From Gnetum montanum (lineage: Eukaryota > Streptophyta > Gnetopsida > Gnetales > Gnetaceae): a stretch of 51,079 bases of DNA. Under the pieces are notes generated by a model. The model did not search any database. It worked only from the letters and a program-made list of their open reading frames with translations, and was not told the DNA's origin. Below, one piece after another: positions 1 to 10,540 of this stretch. Location of the stretch: assembly GCA_015680685.1 (NCBI GenBank), contig MNCI01005484.1, positions 66,300-117,378 of the forward strand, written 5' to 3'. The position numbers were made by a program, and so were the translations under genes. The stretch's first letter is position 1, and every line of letters begins with the position of its first letter.

Positions 1-365
1 GTTGCAGTTCATCAAATAAAAGTTTAAAATAATCACAAATTAACCAAATTAACCAACATATATATACATATATATATAGATAGATATATACCCATAGTGT
101 GAAGTACTCATGGTGTAAAGCCTTGGTTTAGAAATTTTCCTTTAATTACCCCAAGTCATAGACATTATTTTAAAACATTATTATATATAAGTTACTACCC
201 ATAAAATTTTTGCAATATTGATATTTAAAATATTTATTTGTAATATCACCTTAGATTTAATATAAATACTAATCACATTTAATATAAATATTAAAGTTAG
301 CATAAAATTCCTCTAATTTCATGTATAAATTCCTAACTCCCTAACTACATAACTTCCTCCTAACT
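1..365. other. AT-rich flank, no gene seen
   Basis: No open frame or known domain is visible. A TA-rich simple repeat lies at about 59-90. The sequence does not continue the Copia integrase that stops at 1761, so the LTR at 366-1760 is not a clean insertion into that Copia element. Some or all of this stretch could belong to the neighbouring LTR if its true start lies further upstream. Confidence 0.5.
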
Positions 366-1760
366 TGTTGGGCAAATAATCTTCCAATTGGTTGGCCAAG
401 TTACTTTGGAGAGAAGTTAGGTGAGATATTTTGAATATGTAACTTCCCTACCTACCTTGGAACCCTATAAAAAGGCTTCAAGGGTGAAGGGGAAAAAAGA
501 AGGAGATGAGATATATCATCATCATACTTGGGGTCTCATACATCACATTTTGAAGGCTACTAGTTAGCACTTGGGCTCTTACTTGGAGACACTTTGAGTC
601 TTGGGAGAAGAGCATTTTGTAAAGAAGAAAGTGTGAACGATTGCTTGCAAGATGGCTTGCTAGAATAAAGATTTCAGCCTCTTTGTCATGGTCCTGTGAG
701 TTATGCATTTCATTTTTTGTTTTGTTTAAATTGTTTAGCTAGTGGTTTAGATAGTATCATCCTTGGCAAGTAATTTTGGGATTTTTAGATTGCTCTTATT
801 GTTCTTGTTGCCCGATAGAAATTTCTATTAAAATTTTGCCATAGAAGCGCTTGTGTTTAAAAGCCTTAAGAGCATTTTAGTAGTAAATTTCATTATTGTG
901 CAACGTGTGGGAACTGCTATTGGGATTGTTGTAAGAGAGCCTCTGTTTGTAGTCACGCCGTTGAACAATTCAGTAGTCGAGAGGGTTCAGAAAATCTTTG
1001 GTATTTTGATGGGACCAGAATAGCTTCTTTTTATCTTTAAAGTGAATTCTCGTGGTATTTCAATCAGAAATTGTCAAGTCTTTTAAAGGTTCTGTTTGAA
1101 TGCAATCGTTGACATCTATTATCTAGTCAAAATGGAGTCTCGTACGTGGTAGTTTACGTAGCAATTTTTGGTAGCATAATAGGATTGTCTTAAAGATATT
1201 GCTTGTTTGAGCCTTGGAAGTTTGAACAATTCGTAGATATTGAATTTGGGATAGCTTTATTGCGAAGTGTTTACTCGTGTCATTTTACCTTGTTTAAATA
1301 TTTGAGGTCTACACAAATCTGCTTTCTTTTCTTTTTTGCTTATTTCCATCGAATCTTGCTCTATTTCTAGTTTTCTTGTGGAACTATCTCTTTCTCTGGG
1401 GAAAATTAGGAGTATATTGCGGAGTTGTGCTCAAATTTTTCTGCAAAATTTTATTTTTTATAAGTAGGTATTATAAGGACCACGTAGACTAGGCAGTTGA
1501 ACAAGATAGGAAATTTTCAACAACTCACAGTACTTGGCAAAGTTGGCTGAATCTCTTTAAAGTAAGTCATTTGTAGTTCACACACAACGCAATTGTTACA
1601 TTTTACACAACCACACACCGTAACAGCACACACACATACTCACATTAACTACTGAGTTTATTTGGAGGTATCTGGGCCCTGGTGTTGCCAGAGACCAGCA
1701 GGCACCTAAATCCTGTTCGAGGACACTCGTTGGCGGTCGTGTCCCAAATGGTTGCCAACA
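366..1760 (+). mobile_element. Long LTR, family L1, copy 1
   Basis: The segment begins TGTTGGGCAA and ends TTGCCAACA, an imperfect terminal inverted repeat typical of LTR ends. Its reverse complement is repeated at 48901-50264; similarity is clear from about 594 to 1760 and weak in the first ~230 bases. A TATA box near the left end and an AATAAA 200 bp later give plus orientation, with a short U3 and an unusually long U5 of about 1.1 kb. No 5-bp target duplication is seen (TAACT left, CTATC right) and no primer-binding site follows, because antisense Copia integrase starts directly at 1761. It is probably a solo or rearranged LTR. The left boundary rests only on the inverted repeat. Confidence 0.55.
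466..473 (+). promoter_or_regulatory. TATA box of LTR L1
   Basis: TATAAAAA lies 100 bp inside the LTR. An AATAAA polyadenylation signal follows at 664-669, a normal U3-R arrangement. In the inverted copy at 48901-50264 neither signal is preserved. Confidence 0.55.
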
Positions 1761-2511
1761 CTATCAATGTTCAATTGAAGCACTCTGCTACTCCATTTTT
1801 TTCAGGAGTCCATGGAATAGTCTTTTACCTTTGAATATCATGCTTTTTACAAAAAGCATTAAATTCATTTGAGAAAAACTCACCATCATTGTTAGTTCTT
1901 AGTATTTTGATTTTCTTTCCTGAATAATTCTCAACAAGAGGTTTGAATTCTTTGAATTTTCCAAATAAATCAAACTTATGTTTTAATAAATAGATCTAGC
2001 TCTTTCTAGAATAATCATCAATAAAAGAAACATAATACATAGCACCTCCAAGAGAACGTGTTTTAATATCTTTAACTGGTTCATATACATTACTATGTTT
2101 TAGTTCTAATATTTAAATAGATTTACCATTACTTCTTTGAAAATTGTGATGCCTCTATTTACAATGTAGACAATGATGATAGAAATCCAAGGAATCTCTT
2201 GAAAGCTTAAATTTACCTTACTTGTAAAGTTCCTTAAGTCCTTTTCCACCAAGATGTTTGATTCTTTTATGCCAGAAATCAATACTTGAATTTAAATCAA
2301 TAACTGCAAATGAACTTAATTTCTGCTTTAATGTGTTAGCTTCTAATCTATACAACTTGCCTATTTTAATTCCAAAAGAAAAAATAGATGAACCATGTAG
2401 TATTAAACATTTTCCACCTCTAAAGATAACAGTTAGTCCTACATCATACAATTCACTTATAGATAAAAGATTTTTAGTAAGTGTTTGAACATGATGTACA
2501 TTGGAAATCAA
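1761..2511 (-). pseudogene. Copia gag-pre-integrase and integrase, C1 (truncated)
   Basis: The minus ORF 2511-2218 reads NVHHVQTLTKNLLSISELYD and later FWHKRIKHLGGKGLKELYK, the gag-pre-integrase domain with its LxHxRLGH box. It is followed by the zinc-binding pair HHCLHC near 2170. The core is recognisable at about 1930-1770 as LRTNNDGEF (Asp of the catalytic DNGGEF changed to Asn) and TPEKNGVAECFN (Arg of the AER box lost). It then ends at the LTR junction. Integrase inserts the element cDNA into the genome; this copy lacks most of its core and C-terminus and has several stops. Confidence 0.85.
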
Positions 2512-2559
2512 TTTAACTACTCCATTTTTAAACTAAATTTTTACCTTTCCATAACCTAT

Positions 2560-2790
2560 AACTTTGCATAAACCATCATTAGCCAATCTTACAATTCTAA
2601 GATCAGATGATGTACATTCACTGAACTAATCAACATGTGAAGTGTAGTGATGAGATGCACTCGAGTCCACATACCATGAATATGTATTAGCATTATCAGA
2701 AGATGAGACAACATACAAATCTCCCTCCTAAAAAAGAGGGGCTTTACAATATTTCTTTATATGACCAACTCTACCATAATTCCAACATTT
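2560..2790 (-). pseudogene. Copia zinc knuckle and protease, C1
   Basis: The nucleic-acid-binding knuckle of gag reads CWNYGRVGHIKKYC (codons between 2787 and 2746). The second cysteine of the CX2CX4HX4C motif has become tyrosine, a single TGT to TAT change. About 80 bases further comes the retropepsin start WYVDSSASHHYTS. The active-site triplet DSG is DSS here, a Gly to Ser change, so the enzyme would be dead. This region links gag to the gag-pre-integrase domain as in other Copia polyproteins. Confidence 0.8.
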
Positions 2791-2928
2791 AGATGGCTTC
2801 TTTACATATTTTGGAGGCTTATTCTTAAATTGAGGCCTCTTAACAAACTTTGATTTTACATCATTTTTGATAAATAATACATCATTTTGAAGAGTAGAAG
2901 TTTTCCTTCTTTCTTCCTTAGATAAGAA

Positions 2929-3463
2929 CTAATTAACAATATTATCAAAAATAAAGATAGTATATGTATTACTTACAACCATCACAAATATCTCCCATGA
3001 ATCTAGAAGTGTGCTAAGAAGTGTGATGCATTGATTTTCCTCATTCATTTTCATCCCCATAGATTGCCATTGATGGACCAATGTATTAAATATATTCAAG
3101 TGTTCTATAATGGTAGTACCTTCAACCATTTTACAATCATATAATCATTTCTTCACCAAAAACTTATTACTTAGGAACCTTGTTTAATACAAAGTTTGCA
3201 ATTTATCCCATAAATCTTTAGAAAAAGAAATATTGGAAACATTAAGCAATACTAAATCTAAAAGACATAAATGATTTGTACTTAACACCTTTAGGTTCAA
3301 CATTTCCCACTCTTCATCAAAAATCTTATTTGGCTTTACTCCTAAAATTGCATGATGCTGGTCCTTTTCAATGAGGAAATCCTCCATCTTGATCTTCCAT
3401 AATTCATAGTTGAACCTATTAAAATTTTCAATTTTAATTTTCAATAGAGAGTTGGTCATGATT
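2929..3463 (-). pseudogene. Copia gag (UBN2-type), C1
   Basis: The capsid-like Gag protein of Copia elements packages element RNA in cytoplasmic particles. The N-terminal piece (minus 3459-3184) starts MTNSLLKIKIENF and contains the typical FNYELWKIKMEDFL block and a KDLWDKLQTLY block, both hallmarks of Copia UBN2/DUF4219 gag. A second piece (minus 3129-2929) holds EHLNIFNTLVHQ and LLSTLLDSWE, the next conserved blocks. A gap with a frame change around 3130-3183 separates them, so the gene is broken. The start is the ATG just after the leader that follows the primer site. Confidence 0.85.
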
Positions 3464-3520
3464 TTTCCCTACAATTACTTGAAAAAATAATAGTGGTGCA
3501 TAGAACCTAGCTCTGAATCT

Positions 3521-4000
3521 TAGTTGCTTGCACCAATATTATATTAAATTTAAAAGAAACTATACAAAATAAAAAGGACATAGAGTTACAGTGGGGAAAA
3601 CCTTCAAGGTGAAAAACTCCAACAAAAAAATTGGCTCTTGGATCATTAGCAGTGGCATAGCTTCATTGAATTGAAGCTCAATGAGAATTTACAAAGGAGG
3701 AAAAATGACTTTCAAGCTTATGAATCAAAATAATTTGGTGCTATGGATGCTCTCTTTGAGCTCCTTATATATTGTAACAAAACCAAAAATTAAAAAAGGG
3801 ATAACATAGTTTATTTTGGTGGGGATAGGTATACGACTAGATATAACATAGACATGAATAAAAATATAATAAGGGAAGGTAGAAATATTTGGAGAAAATC
3901 AAGGTAGATTTTCCTTCATCCTCCTTACAATATTTGCAACTACACCCTATTAACCATTGTAGGTAGAAGGTTTTTTATCTTTTCCAATAGAAGTAGCTTC
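3521..4000 (-). mobile_element. Probable Copia LTR (5' LTR of C1)
   Basis: The segment lies immediately upstream of the C1 leader. On the minus strand TATATAAG at 3771-3764 is a good TATA box about 240 bp before the primer site. The primer site reads GATTCAGAGCTAGG on the minus strand, near the Met-tRNA-type TGGTATCAGAGC found in many Copia elements. The distal LTR end is not clear and no partner LTR is in the window, so the left-hand limit given here (4000) is approximate. Confidence 0.5.
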
Positions 4001-4487
4001 TATTTGATCTTCTTGGCCTCACATAACATTTTAGTAATCCATCAATGGTATTACCATTTTCTTTTAATTCCTAGATTCTTTCATTCAATTTGTTCAGTTT
4101 TCAATGTATCGTGGAGTAGAAACTTATTGGGGTCTTTTTTTTGCATTCATATAGGGGATACAATAGATTATCATAAAATAATATAAAAATACTAAGACAT
4201 TTAGCACTTTGTGTTGTAGTATTATCTAAATTGATAATAAACCATGTTTTTTAATATCTCAAGTCCTTCTCCTTGATCTTTGATTGTAGGCTGTTAGTGT
4301 TTCACTTTACTAAGGACTTTCATGCGCCTTCATTATAGACTATAAGTACTATTTTTAAGAGACTAAATCACCAAGGAAGGTTTATACTCATTTAAAGAGA
4401 ATTTTGTATCTTTCAAGTTTAGAAAATAACAAATTAGTAAGTTAACTTCATTGATTTATCTAAATCTAATGTGTTTGGTATGACAAC
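4001..4487. other. Flank between C1 and E4, no gene seen
   Basis: AT-rich sequence without recognisable coding blocks or repeats shared with the rest of the window. Its last five bases (ACAAC, 4483-4487) are the candidate left target duplication of E4; the right one is ATAAT at 42875-42879, differing by two C-to-T transitions. Confidence 0.45.
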
Positions 4488-5384
4488 TTATGAGTTGTGA
4501 TTGGCTGCATTGACTAGATCTCATTGACTAGGCCCCGTCAATGCATCATTTCATGTGCCAACTAGGCCCCATCAATGTAGGGTTTTATTTTGGCTTTAAA
4601 TATGTGCTTATTAGCTGCATCTATGGCATGTCTTATCATAGTAGTAGTAGGGCTCTTATAGTTTTCTCATTTGAGAGTTAGAATATTTTCCCAAGTACCT
4701 ACATTAGGAGTCATTGAGTGCACGAATCTTTATTTGAGCATTGTTGTACTTGAGCACAATAGTGTGTGCGGTAATAAAGATGAGCTTTCTAATAAACCCT
4801 ACAATATTTTGGGATAGATTAAATATTTCATTTATGCATTTAATGTTTACAATAATTTATTCAATATTTTCTAGTAATTAAGCTAATTAAGACAATTAAA
4901 CAAGATAAACTAGATAGATTAAATACATAAGTACAACAACTTCGAGTGTAATATGTATCTGCTTGGTAATCCCAACAACATTTGTGCTTGGCCCACCTAG
5001 TGTAACACTTGGTAACCTAGTAGTGGATACTTGGGTTCAGAATGTATATAGAAAGTGGAAATGGATGCTTATGTTAGGATTAGTTAAAGACTAATTAGTT
5101 AGTTAATTAAGATTAATTATTAAATTACTCTATCTCTCTCTCTCTCTTCAGCACCCAAAAATATAAAACATAAAATGGTAAAAATGATATGCCTTAATTA
5201 CTCTTAACCATACCATTATGCTTCCCAAATGTAATTAGGAAGAAAATGAATGACCTTAGGGTAAGGTCCATTTCCTAGACGACTAGTGTACCATAAACTA
5301 TAATGTCCATAGAATTCAACTAGATCATGCATGAATACTTTGTGATTCATATGGTTGGATGTAGGGGTACCTTATCACTCATCA
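4488..5384 (+). mobile_element. E4 5' LTR
   Basis: It aligns over its whole length with 41162-41658 plus 42508-42874. It starts TTATGAGT (TGATGAGT in the 3' copy) and ends ACTCATCA, directly before the PBS. Short GC-rich motifs related to CGACTAGGCCCC occur in the U3 (4520-4577), followed by a weak TATA-like TTTAAATA near 4598. A TC-repeat lies at 5131-5147; the other LTR has fewer units. Confidence 0.85.
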
Positions 5385-5385
5385 T

Positions 5386-5403
5386 TGGCATCATTGTTGG
5401 GGA
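5386..5403 (+). promoter_or_regulatory. E4 primer-binding site (tRNA-Asp type)
   Basis: TGGCATCATTGTTGGGGA follows the LTR end by one base. It matches TGGCGCCGTTGCCGGGGA, which I recall as the complement of the plant tRNA-Asp 3' end used by Athila-like elements, with five differences, all transitions. Confidence 0.75.
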
Positions 5404-6500
5404 CTTTGTTTGTTGAAATGTGTGCTATCTAGGATTAGTGAATATTATTTATATCATTGGATGAACTCAAGGTCAAAATTACTTTTACATGACATATAAC
5501 TACTAAGCATAGGCATCATGGAAAGCTTGTAGATGATTTTGCAAAAACTCAAGCTCTTCCCTAGGACACTCATCAAGGAAGCTAAAATCTAGTATCAGGC
5601 CTTGGAACTAGAATCCATTCATCAATAAAGTACCATGTTAGAACTATTTAATGATAAATATCAAACATACTCTAGATTGTCCAACCTAAGAACGCAAATC
5701 CAAGGCTAGAAACAAGAAACATATGAACCTTTGAATGCTGCCATGGTTAGATATTATTCTCTCTTACACCAATGCCCTAGCCATGGTTATTCTCAAAGGG
5801 AACAATTGTGCCACATCATAGATGGACTCAGAGTAGAAACTAGAAGAACTCTTGGGGTTTATGCCCAAGGGAGACTATCTAAGTTAAGAGCTCATCATAT
5901 CCAAAGGTTTATTGAGCAGGTAGCAAAAGAAGTAGGTGAGTTGCAAAAAATGGAAAGTATAGAAGAGTATAATAGGGATCCTTCCATCATGAAATGGGAG
6001 GTTTAATTTTGTGATGAAGAGGAGTCACCACTTGATGAAGTGGTGAATAGGAAAATCTTACCCATCCAAAAATATATTTCTAATATTTTGGTAAAGGTTG
6101 ATAAATTATGAGACTCTTTGGATGAAACATTTCAAACTGTTATGAAGATTGCTGAAGCATCCAAAGAACAAAATAGTGATCATGAATGTAGGAGATGAAA
6201 ATAATCTCAATGTGCCTACCAATGAGACTTCAAAAATGATGTTGGTTGTAACATCCATTAATATGAACATCCAAAGGGGTGTTGCCTAGTGGTGTCACAC
6301 TTATAAGAGTCTGGGTTGTATCCATTGAATCCTCAACTAGCAATGTAGGCAAGTACCTAGGTGATTACCTTATCCTCAAAGAAATCTAAGGTAGTTGCAC
6401 CAACAACAATAAGCTCACTATCCAAGTGGAGCTCCACCAAAACCATATGAACAATACCAATAGTGGCACCAACAAAAATCATGGGGAATGCCATTGCCAA
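5404..6500 (+). pseudogene. E4 gag (decayed)
   Basis: The Gypsy gag core is visible around 5540-5680 as KLFPRTLIKEAKI, YQALELESI and ELFNDKYQTY, the usual block of A..WY..L....I..W......F...Y, with stops in place of some residues. The longest open stretch, 5731-6006, contains REQLCHIIDGLRVETRRTLG and RFIEQVAKEVGELQKMESIEEY. The same blocks occur in E3 at 31250-31450 (IIDGLRNETKETLG), so this is shared ancestry, not chance. Gag would form the particle that packages element RNA. The start codon is not secure because the N-terminal part is broken. Confidence 0.8.
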
Positions 6501-7000
6501 GGTAGAAATACCATTTTAAGCAACTAGATTCATATAGGTACTATGTTCAGCAACCCATCTCTCTCATGCCTTATTTTAGCATCAATATTACCCTCCAAAG
6601 TACCATCAAACACTTTCACCATATACTCAAGAAGAAAACCCATATCTATACCACCCTCCACATCTATCTACACACATCCCTCGACCCTCAACCTAGTTAC
6701 CTCCTACTCTATCCATGCAAGGTGAGATTCCTCCATAGCTACAACAATGAAATTCTCCGAGGGTTGTACATTCACAACTAGCTTTCCAGCCAAGTGGTTT
6801 GGACAATCAATCTAGAAAAATACCCTTCTTCTAATCCAATAGTCCTCTCCAACACTCAAATCCTACTATGGCTAATTGCCCTACATCTCAAACACCCTCA
6901 TCCTCTACATCAAATACCTTCGAGTACCCTTCAAACCAAACATGACCTTGGATCCACAATGTGATGCTAACTCATGCTATTTTTGATTGGATTAAGGCTA
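6501..7000 (+). pseudogene. E4 gag C-terminal/linker region
   Basis: Pro-, Ser- and Thr-rich reading frames fill this stretch, with no clear zinc knuckle. The position between the gag core and the protease suggests the gag tail. Two short overlapping open frames here have no recognisable domain. Confidence 0.4.
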
Positions 7001-7039
7001 CCAACTTTCCTATGAAAAGATGTGACCCAGGAAGTTTGC

Positions 7040-7375
7040 TCATTTACTTGTAGATCACTAGACATGAGTCATGTAAGGCTCTTCTTGATTCTAGTTCCAG
7101 AGTAAATCTCATCTCCCATGACATGTACAAGGCCTAGAACCTACCTCCTCTTAAGAAGAGCAACATCTATCTTGAATTGGGAGACCAATCAATCACTGTT
7201 TCTTTGACATTAGTGGATGACATTGTGACTATACTAAGTAGGTGGTCCTATCCTACTAATTTTTTGGTGATCAAAAGGTTACTTTCCCATCATTATTGGA
7301 TGGGCTTGGTTAACCATGGTCGACACACATATGGGCATAAGGGATCTCTTCTTGGAAATCCCCAAGAAAAATGAA
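7040..7375 (+). pseudogene. E4 aspartic protease
   Basis: The active-site block reads KALLDSSSRVNLISHDMYKA, from the Gypsy consensus ALLDSGASVNLM; the Asp codon is at 7087-7089 and the invariant Gly has become Ser. It continues with LPPLKKSNIYLELGDQSITV. A one-base frame change then gives WAWLTMVDTHMG near 7300, corresponding to the ILGRPWL.T.DA block at the end of the retropepsin fold. The enzyme would have cleaved the Gag-Pol polyprotein. Its place between gag and RT is normal for the family. Confidence 0.8.
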
Positions 7376-7664
7376 TTTGAAAAGTTAGAGAAGAAGTGTA
7401 TTCCATGAATTACATACAATGATAACAAGTGTAATTTCATGTAAAAGATTTGATCCATCACAAGTACATACATCAAAGAATGTAATTATTGTGCATAAGA
7501 AATAGATATTCAAAGGCATCTATACATAGCAGCCACAAAATAGAAAGGAATCTAATGGTTGATAGCTTACTCAAATAGTAGCACATTATGCATGGAACCA
7601 ATTGAGAGCCTAACACGTGCTTATGTTAAAAGCATGGTTTAACTTGAGCAAGTTCATCACCAAA
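7376..7664 (+). other. Protease to RT linker, decayed
   Basis: No conserved block is recognised here. It separates the protease end from the first RT-proximal block. Open frames on both strands are short and have no family resemblance. Confidence 0.4.
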
Positions 7665-8640
7665 TCTCTGATGATGAAGATGATGATACTCGTTGGGAAG
7701 AGTTGGAAATCCTTGATAACTTCAAGAAGGAGCCCCTAGAGCTGAAAACACTACTAGCTGACATGGAATATGCATTTTTAAACAACGATAAATTGGTCAT
7801 AATCAATGACAAACTTACTCCTAAGCAAAAATAAAAGCTATTAAAGGTAATTAACAAATGGCCAATAGCCTTTGCTTGGTCATATTCTAAGCTGACGGGA
7901 ATCGATCCAAGGATATGCTAACATTGCATTTACAGCAACCTAGCCATGAAGCCAAAAAGGTAGTCATAGAGGTGAATAAACCCAAAATTGAAGTAAATCA
8001 TGAAGGAGGAAATAGAGCAACTTCTCAGGGTAGGGTTCATCTATCCTATCACAGATAGTGAGTTGGTTAGCCCACTCATAATTATGTCAAAGAAAGGTGG
8101 AAAGTGGTAGGTCTACATTGACTTCAGGCTATTGAACATGGTAACATTTAAAGATACTTTTCATTGTCATTTGTGGATCAAGTGTTGGACATCATATATG
8201 GGCATCACTATTATAGCTTCTTAGATGGTTATAGTGGCTATAAACAAATTCAAATTTCTCTAGAAGATTAGGCCAAGAAAACATTCACAAGTCCCTAAAG
8301 AAATTTTTCATATTGTAAGATGTCATTTGGTCTATGCAATGCCCATGCAACATTTCAATGCCTGGTCATTAGTATTTTCCAACAATAGATTAGTAGTAGT
8401 GTGGAAGTCTTCATAGATTACTTCTCCACCTATGAAGCTACATTTGAGCAAGTATTGAAGAGATATGTTGAAATAAATCTACAACTCAATTAACAAAAGA
8501 GTCATCTCATGATCCAAGAAGGCATTGTGTTTGGGCACTGGATTTCACAAGAGGGTATTGAGGTAGACCTAGAAAAGATAAGGGTCATTCAAGGAATCAT
8601 ACATCAACTAGAGATAGTCAAATATGTCTGATTATTCCTT
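7665..8640 (+). pseudogene. E4 reverse transcriptase
   Basis: An N-terminal extension typical of Athila-like RT is readable: LELKTLLADMEYAFL, KLVIINDKLTPKQ and PIAFAWSYSKLTGIDPRIC. The RT blocks follow: MKEEIEQLLRVGFIYPITDS, VSPLIIMSKKGGKW, VYIDFRLLN, then SFLDGYSGYKQIQI (the LDGYSGY motif) and KMSFGLCNAHATFQ (the PFGLCNAPATFQ motif). The catalytic YxDD box is FIDYFS, with the second Asp (codon 8419-8421) changed to Tyr. The thumb begins GIVFGHWISQEGIEVD. RT would copy element RNA to DNA. Stops and frameshifts make it inactive. Confidence 0.9.
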
Positions 8641-9185
8641 GGACATACTAGCTACTACCGATGATTCATAGAGAATTTCTCTAAGATCGCAAATCCATTG
8701 GTCGAGCTGACAAAGAAAAATGCTTCATTCATTTGGATCAAGGAATATGAACATGCATTCCAAAAGTTGAAGGAAAAACTTGTAGAAACTCAAATTCTAA
8801 GGGCACTAGACTGGTTTAGATCATTTCACATAATGAAAAAATGCATCTAATTATGCTTTGGAAGCTATTCTTATACAGTTGGATGATAAAAAACATCCAT
8901 ATTACATCCACTACATGAGCTGAAGCATTGTGGGTGCATAACTAAATTACATTACAATTGAAAAAGAACTAATGGCTATGGTGTATGCTCTCAACAAGTT
9001 TAGGCACTATGTGCTTGGCTACAAGGTGTTTGTGTGCATAGACCATAGTGCCATTTTCTACTTAACGAACAAGCCAATAGTGAGCCCTTGTATTACATGG
9101 TGGCTCATAATCTTGCAAGAATTCGATCTCATGATTGTAGATTAGAAGAGGAGTGAGAATGTGATCACTAATCAGCTCTCTTGAT
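8641..9185 (+). pseudogene. E4 RNase H
   Basis: The connection FLGHTSYYR and ENFSKIANPLVELTKK, typical of the RT-RNase H boundary, is followed by an open run from about 8944: NYITIEKELMAMVYALNKF, then GYKVFVCIDHSAIFYL, matching the consensus blocks EKELLAVV.AL.KFR and V.TDH.AL.YL. The end reads LLQEFDLMIVD-type residues and a SENVITNQLS block (consensus GSENVVADHLSRL). The enzyme would remove the RNA strand during cDNA synthesis. The region from 8820 to 8940 is frameshifted. Confidence 0.88.
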
Positions 9186-9399
9186 TGATATGGGATAACA
9201 AAGGAGAGAAGAGTCCAATGTTTGATCAATTCCCAGATGAACTCCTCTTTATTTTTGTAATTAATGAACAAATTCCTATAGAACCAAAAATGGTATGATG
9301 GCATCCTCACTAATCTTCTCATTGAGAAGATTCCATAAGATCTTGACTTTAGAAGGAAACAATAGTTTCTTCATTGGGCCAAATACTTAATGGAAATTA
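9186..9399 (+). other. RNase H to integrase linker, decayed
   Basis: Short decayed coding sequence between the GSENV block and the integrase zinc finger. A minus-strand open frame here (9062-9322) is an antisense shadow. Confidence 0.45.
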
Positions 9400-10540
9400 A
9401 GGGACACCTTTATAGGATGTGTGTTGATGGCCTAGTTCACTGGTGTGTGCCTGATGTGGATCAATTACATGTTCTTCAAGATGCTCATAAAGGCCTTTGT
9501 GGAGGCCACTATGGAAGGATGTGAATAACCATAAAAATCCTAATGGTAGGATATTACTAGCCTACAATCTTCAGGGATGCCCACCAGTTTGTTTGATCTT
9601 GTGAATGTTTCCAATGAGATTGTGGGATGACTACACGAATGGAGTGTTCTCAATAGTGGATTCAACCATTGGAGCCCTTTGACATATGGGGCATTGAGTT
9701 TATGCATCCCATCACATCCATGTCTAAAAAAAAGGCATATATCATAGTAGCAGTCAACTACTGCACCGAATGGATAGAGATAGTAGACATCGCCAATAGT
9801 ACATCATCCACTATTACCCGATTTATACAACAACATGTTGTAAATAGGTTTGGGGTGATACATGCACTAATTTCTAACAATGGAACCCATTTTATAGGTG
9901 CCATTTTTAGAAAGCTAATGAAATGCTTGGGGGTTGAACATAAATTAACAACATCCTATCATCCCCAAGCCAACGGTCAAGTACAGGTAACTAACTAGGA
10001 GATCACAAAGATCCTAACAAGGACCATAAGCAAATATAGGAGAGATTGGAGCACAAAACTTAAAGATACCCTATGGACATACCACTTAACATGAAAACTC
10101 CCTATTGGTTACTCTCCCTACAAGCTAGTGTATGGAAAATTTTCAACACTTCTGATTTAATCCAAGCTCCATACACTCTCAATAGCCTGTGACCTGAATC
10201 TTAACCTAAGTCTAGAACAAAGAGAAAGACTAATCAACCTCAATGTGCTAGATGAAAACTAATAGGTGGCCCTATATTTGAATGAAGTGCACAAGGTATT
10301 CAACAAGCAATGACATGACCTAAGGATAAGAAAAGTAAAATTCTAACCAAGAGATAAGGTTCTCTACTAGAACCCCACACATGTACCTTAGAAAACAAAA
10401 TTTTAAACATTGTGGGAAGGACCTTATATAATTTATAAAGCCTTTTATTTTGGGGCCATGACCATATACAAACCTAAAATCCTGAATAAAAAGTAGTTGG
10501 TCAACATCCAACAAGTGAAGCTTTTCCTAGAACCAAGCTA
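9400..10540 (+). pseudogene. E4 integrase
   Basis: The zinc-binding start is readable as HKGLCGGHYG and, after a stop, DAHQFV and SCECFQ (His-His-Cys-Cys). The core is the best-preserved ORF of the element, 9669-9998 (109 codons): EPFDIWGIEF, VNYCTEWIE, ISNNGTHF and SYHPQANGQVQVTN. The three catalytic acidic positions are Glu (9696-9698), Asn (9876-9878) and Gln (9984-9986) instead of Asp, Asp, Glu; the last two are 35 residues apart, exactly the DD35E spacing. After the core come PIGYSPYKLVYGK and a C-terminal GPYIIYKAFYFGAMTIY block as in Athila/Tat integrases. No chromodomain is seen. Confidence 0.9.

Larger units (their letters stand above)
1761..3520 (-). mobile_element. Copia retrotransposon remnant C1, internal region
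   Basis: On the minus strand the order is gag (3463-2929), zinc knuckle (2787-2746), protease (active-site Asp codon 2667-2665), gag-pre-integrase (2511-2218) and integrase core (about 1930-1761). This is the Ty1/Copia order, in which integrase precedes reverse transcriptase. The reading stops abruptly inside the integrase at 1761, where LTR L1 begins; reverse transcriptase and RNase H are absent. Frames are broken by several stops. A degenerate Met-tRNA-type primer site at 3520-3501 marks the 5' end. Confidence 0.85.

Noticed and set aside
6543-6781. Two overlapping Pro/Ser/His-rich frames as separate genes
   Set aside because: They sit inside the gag-to-protease part of E4, and neither frame shows a domain.
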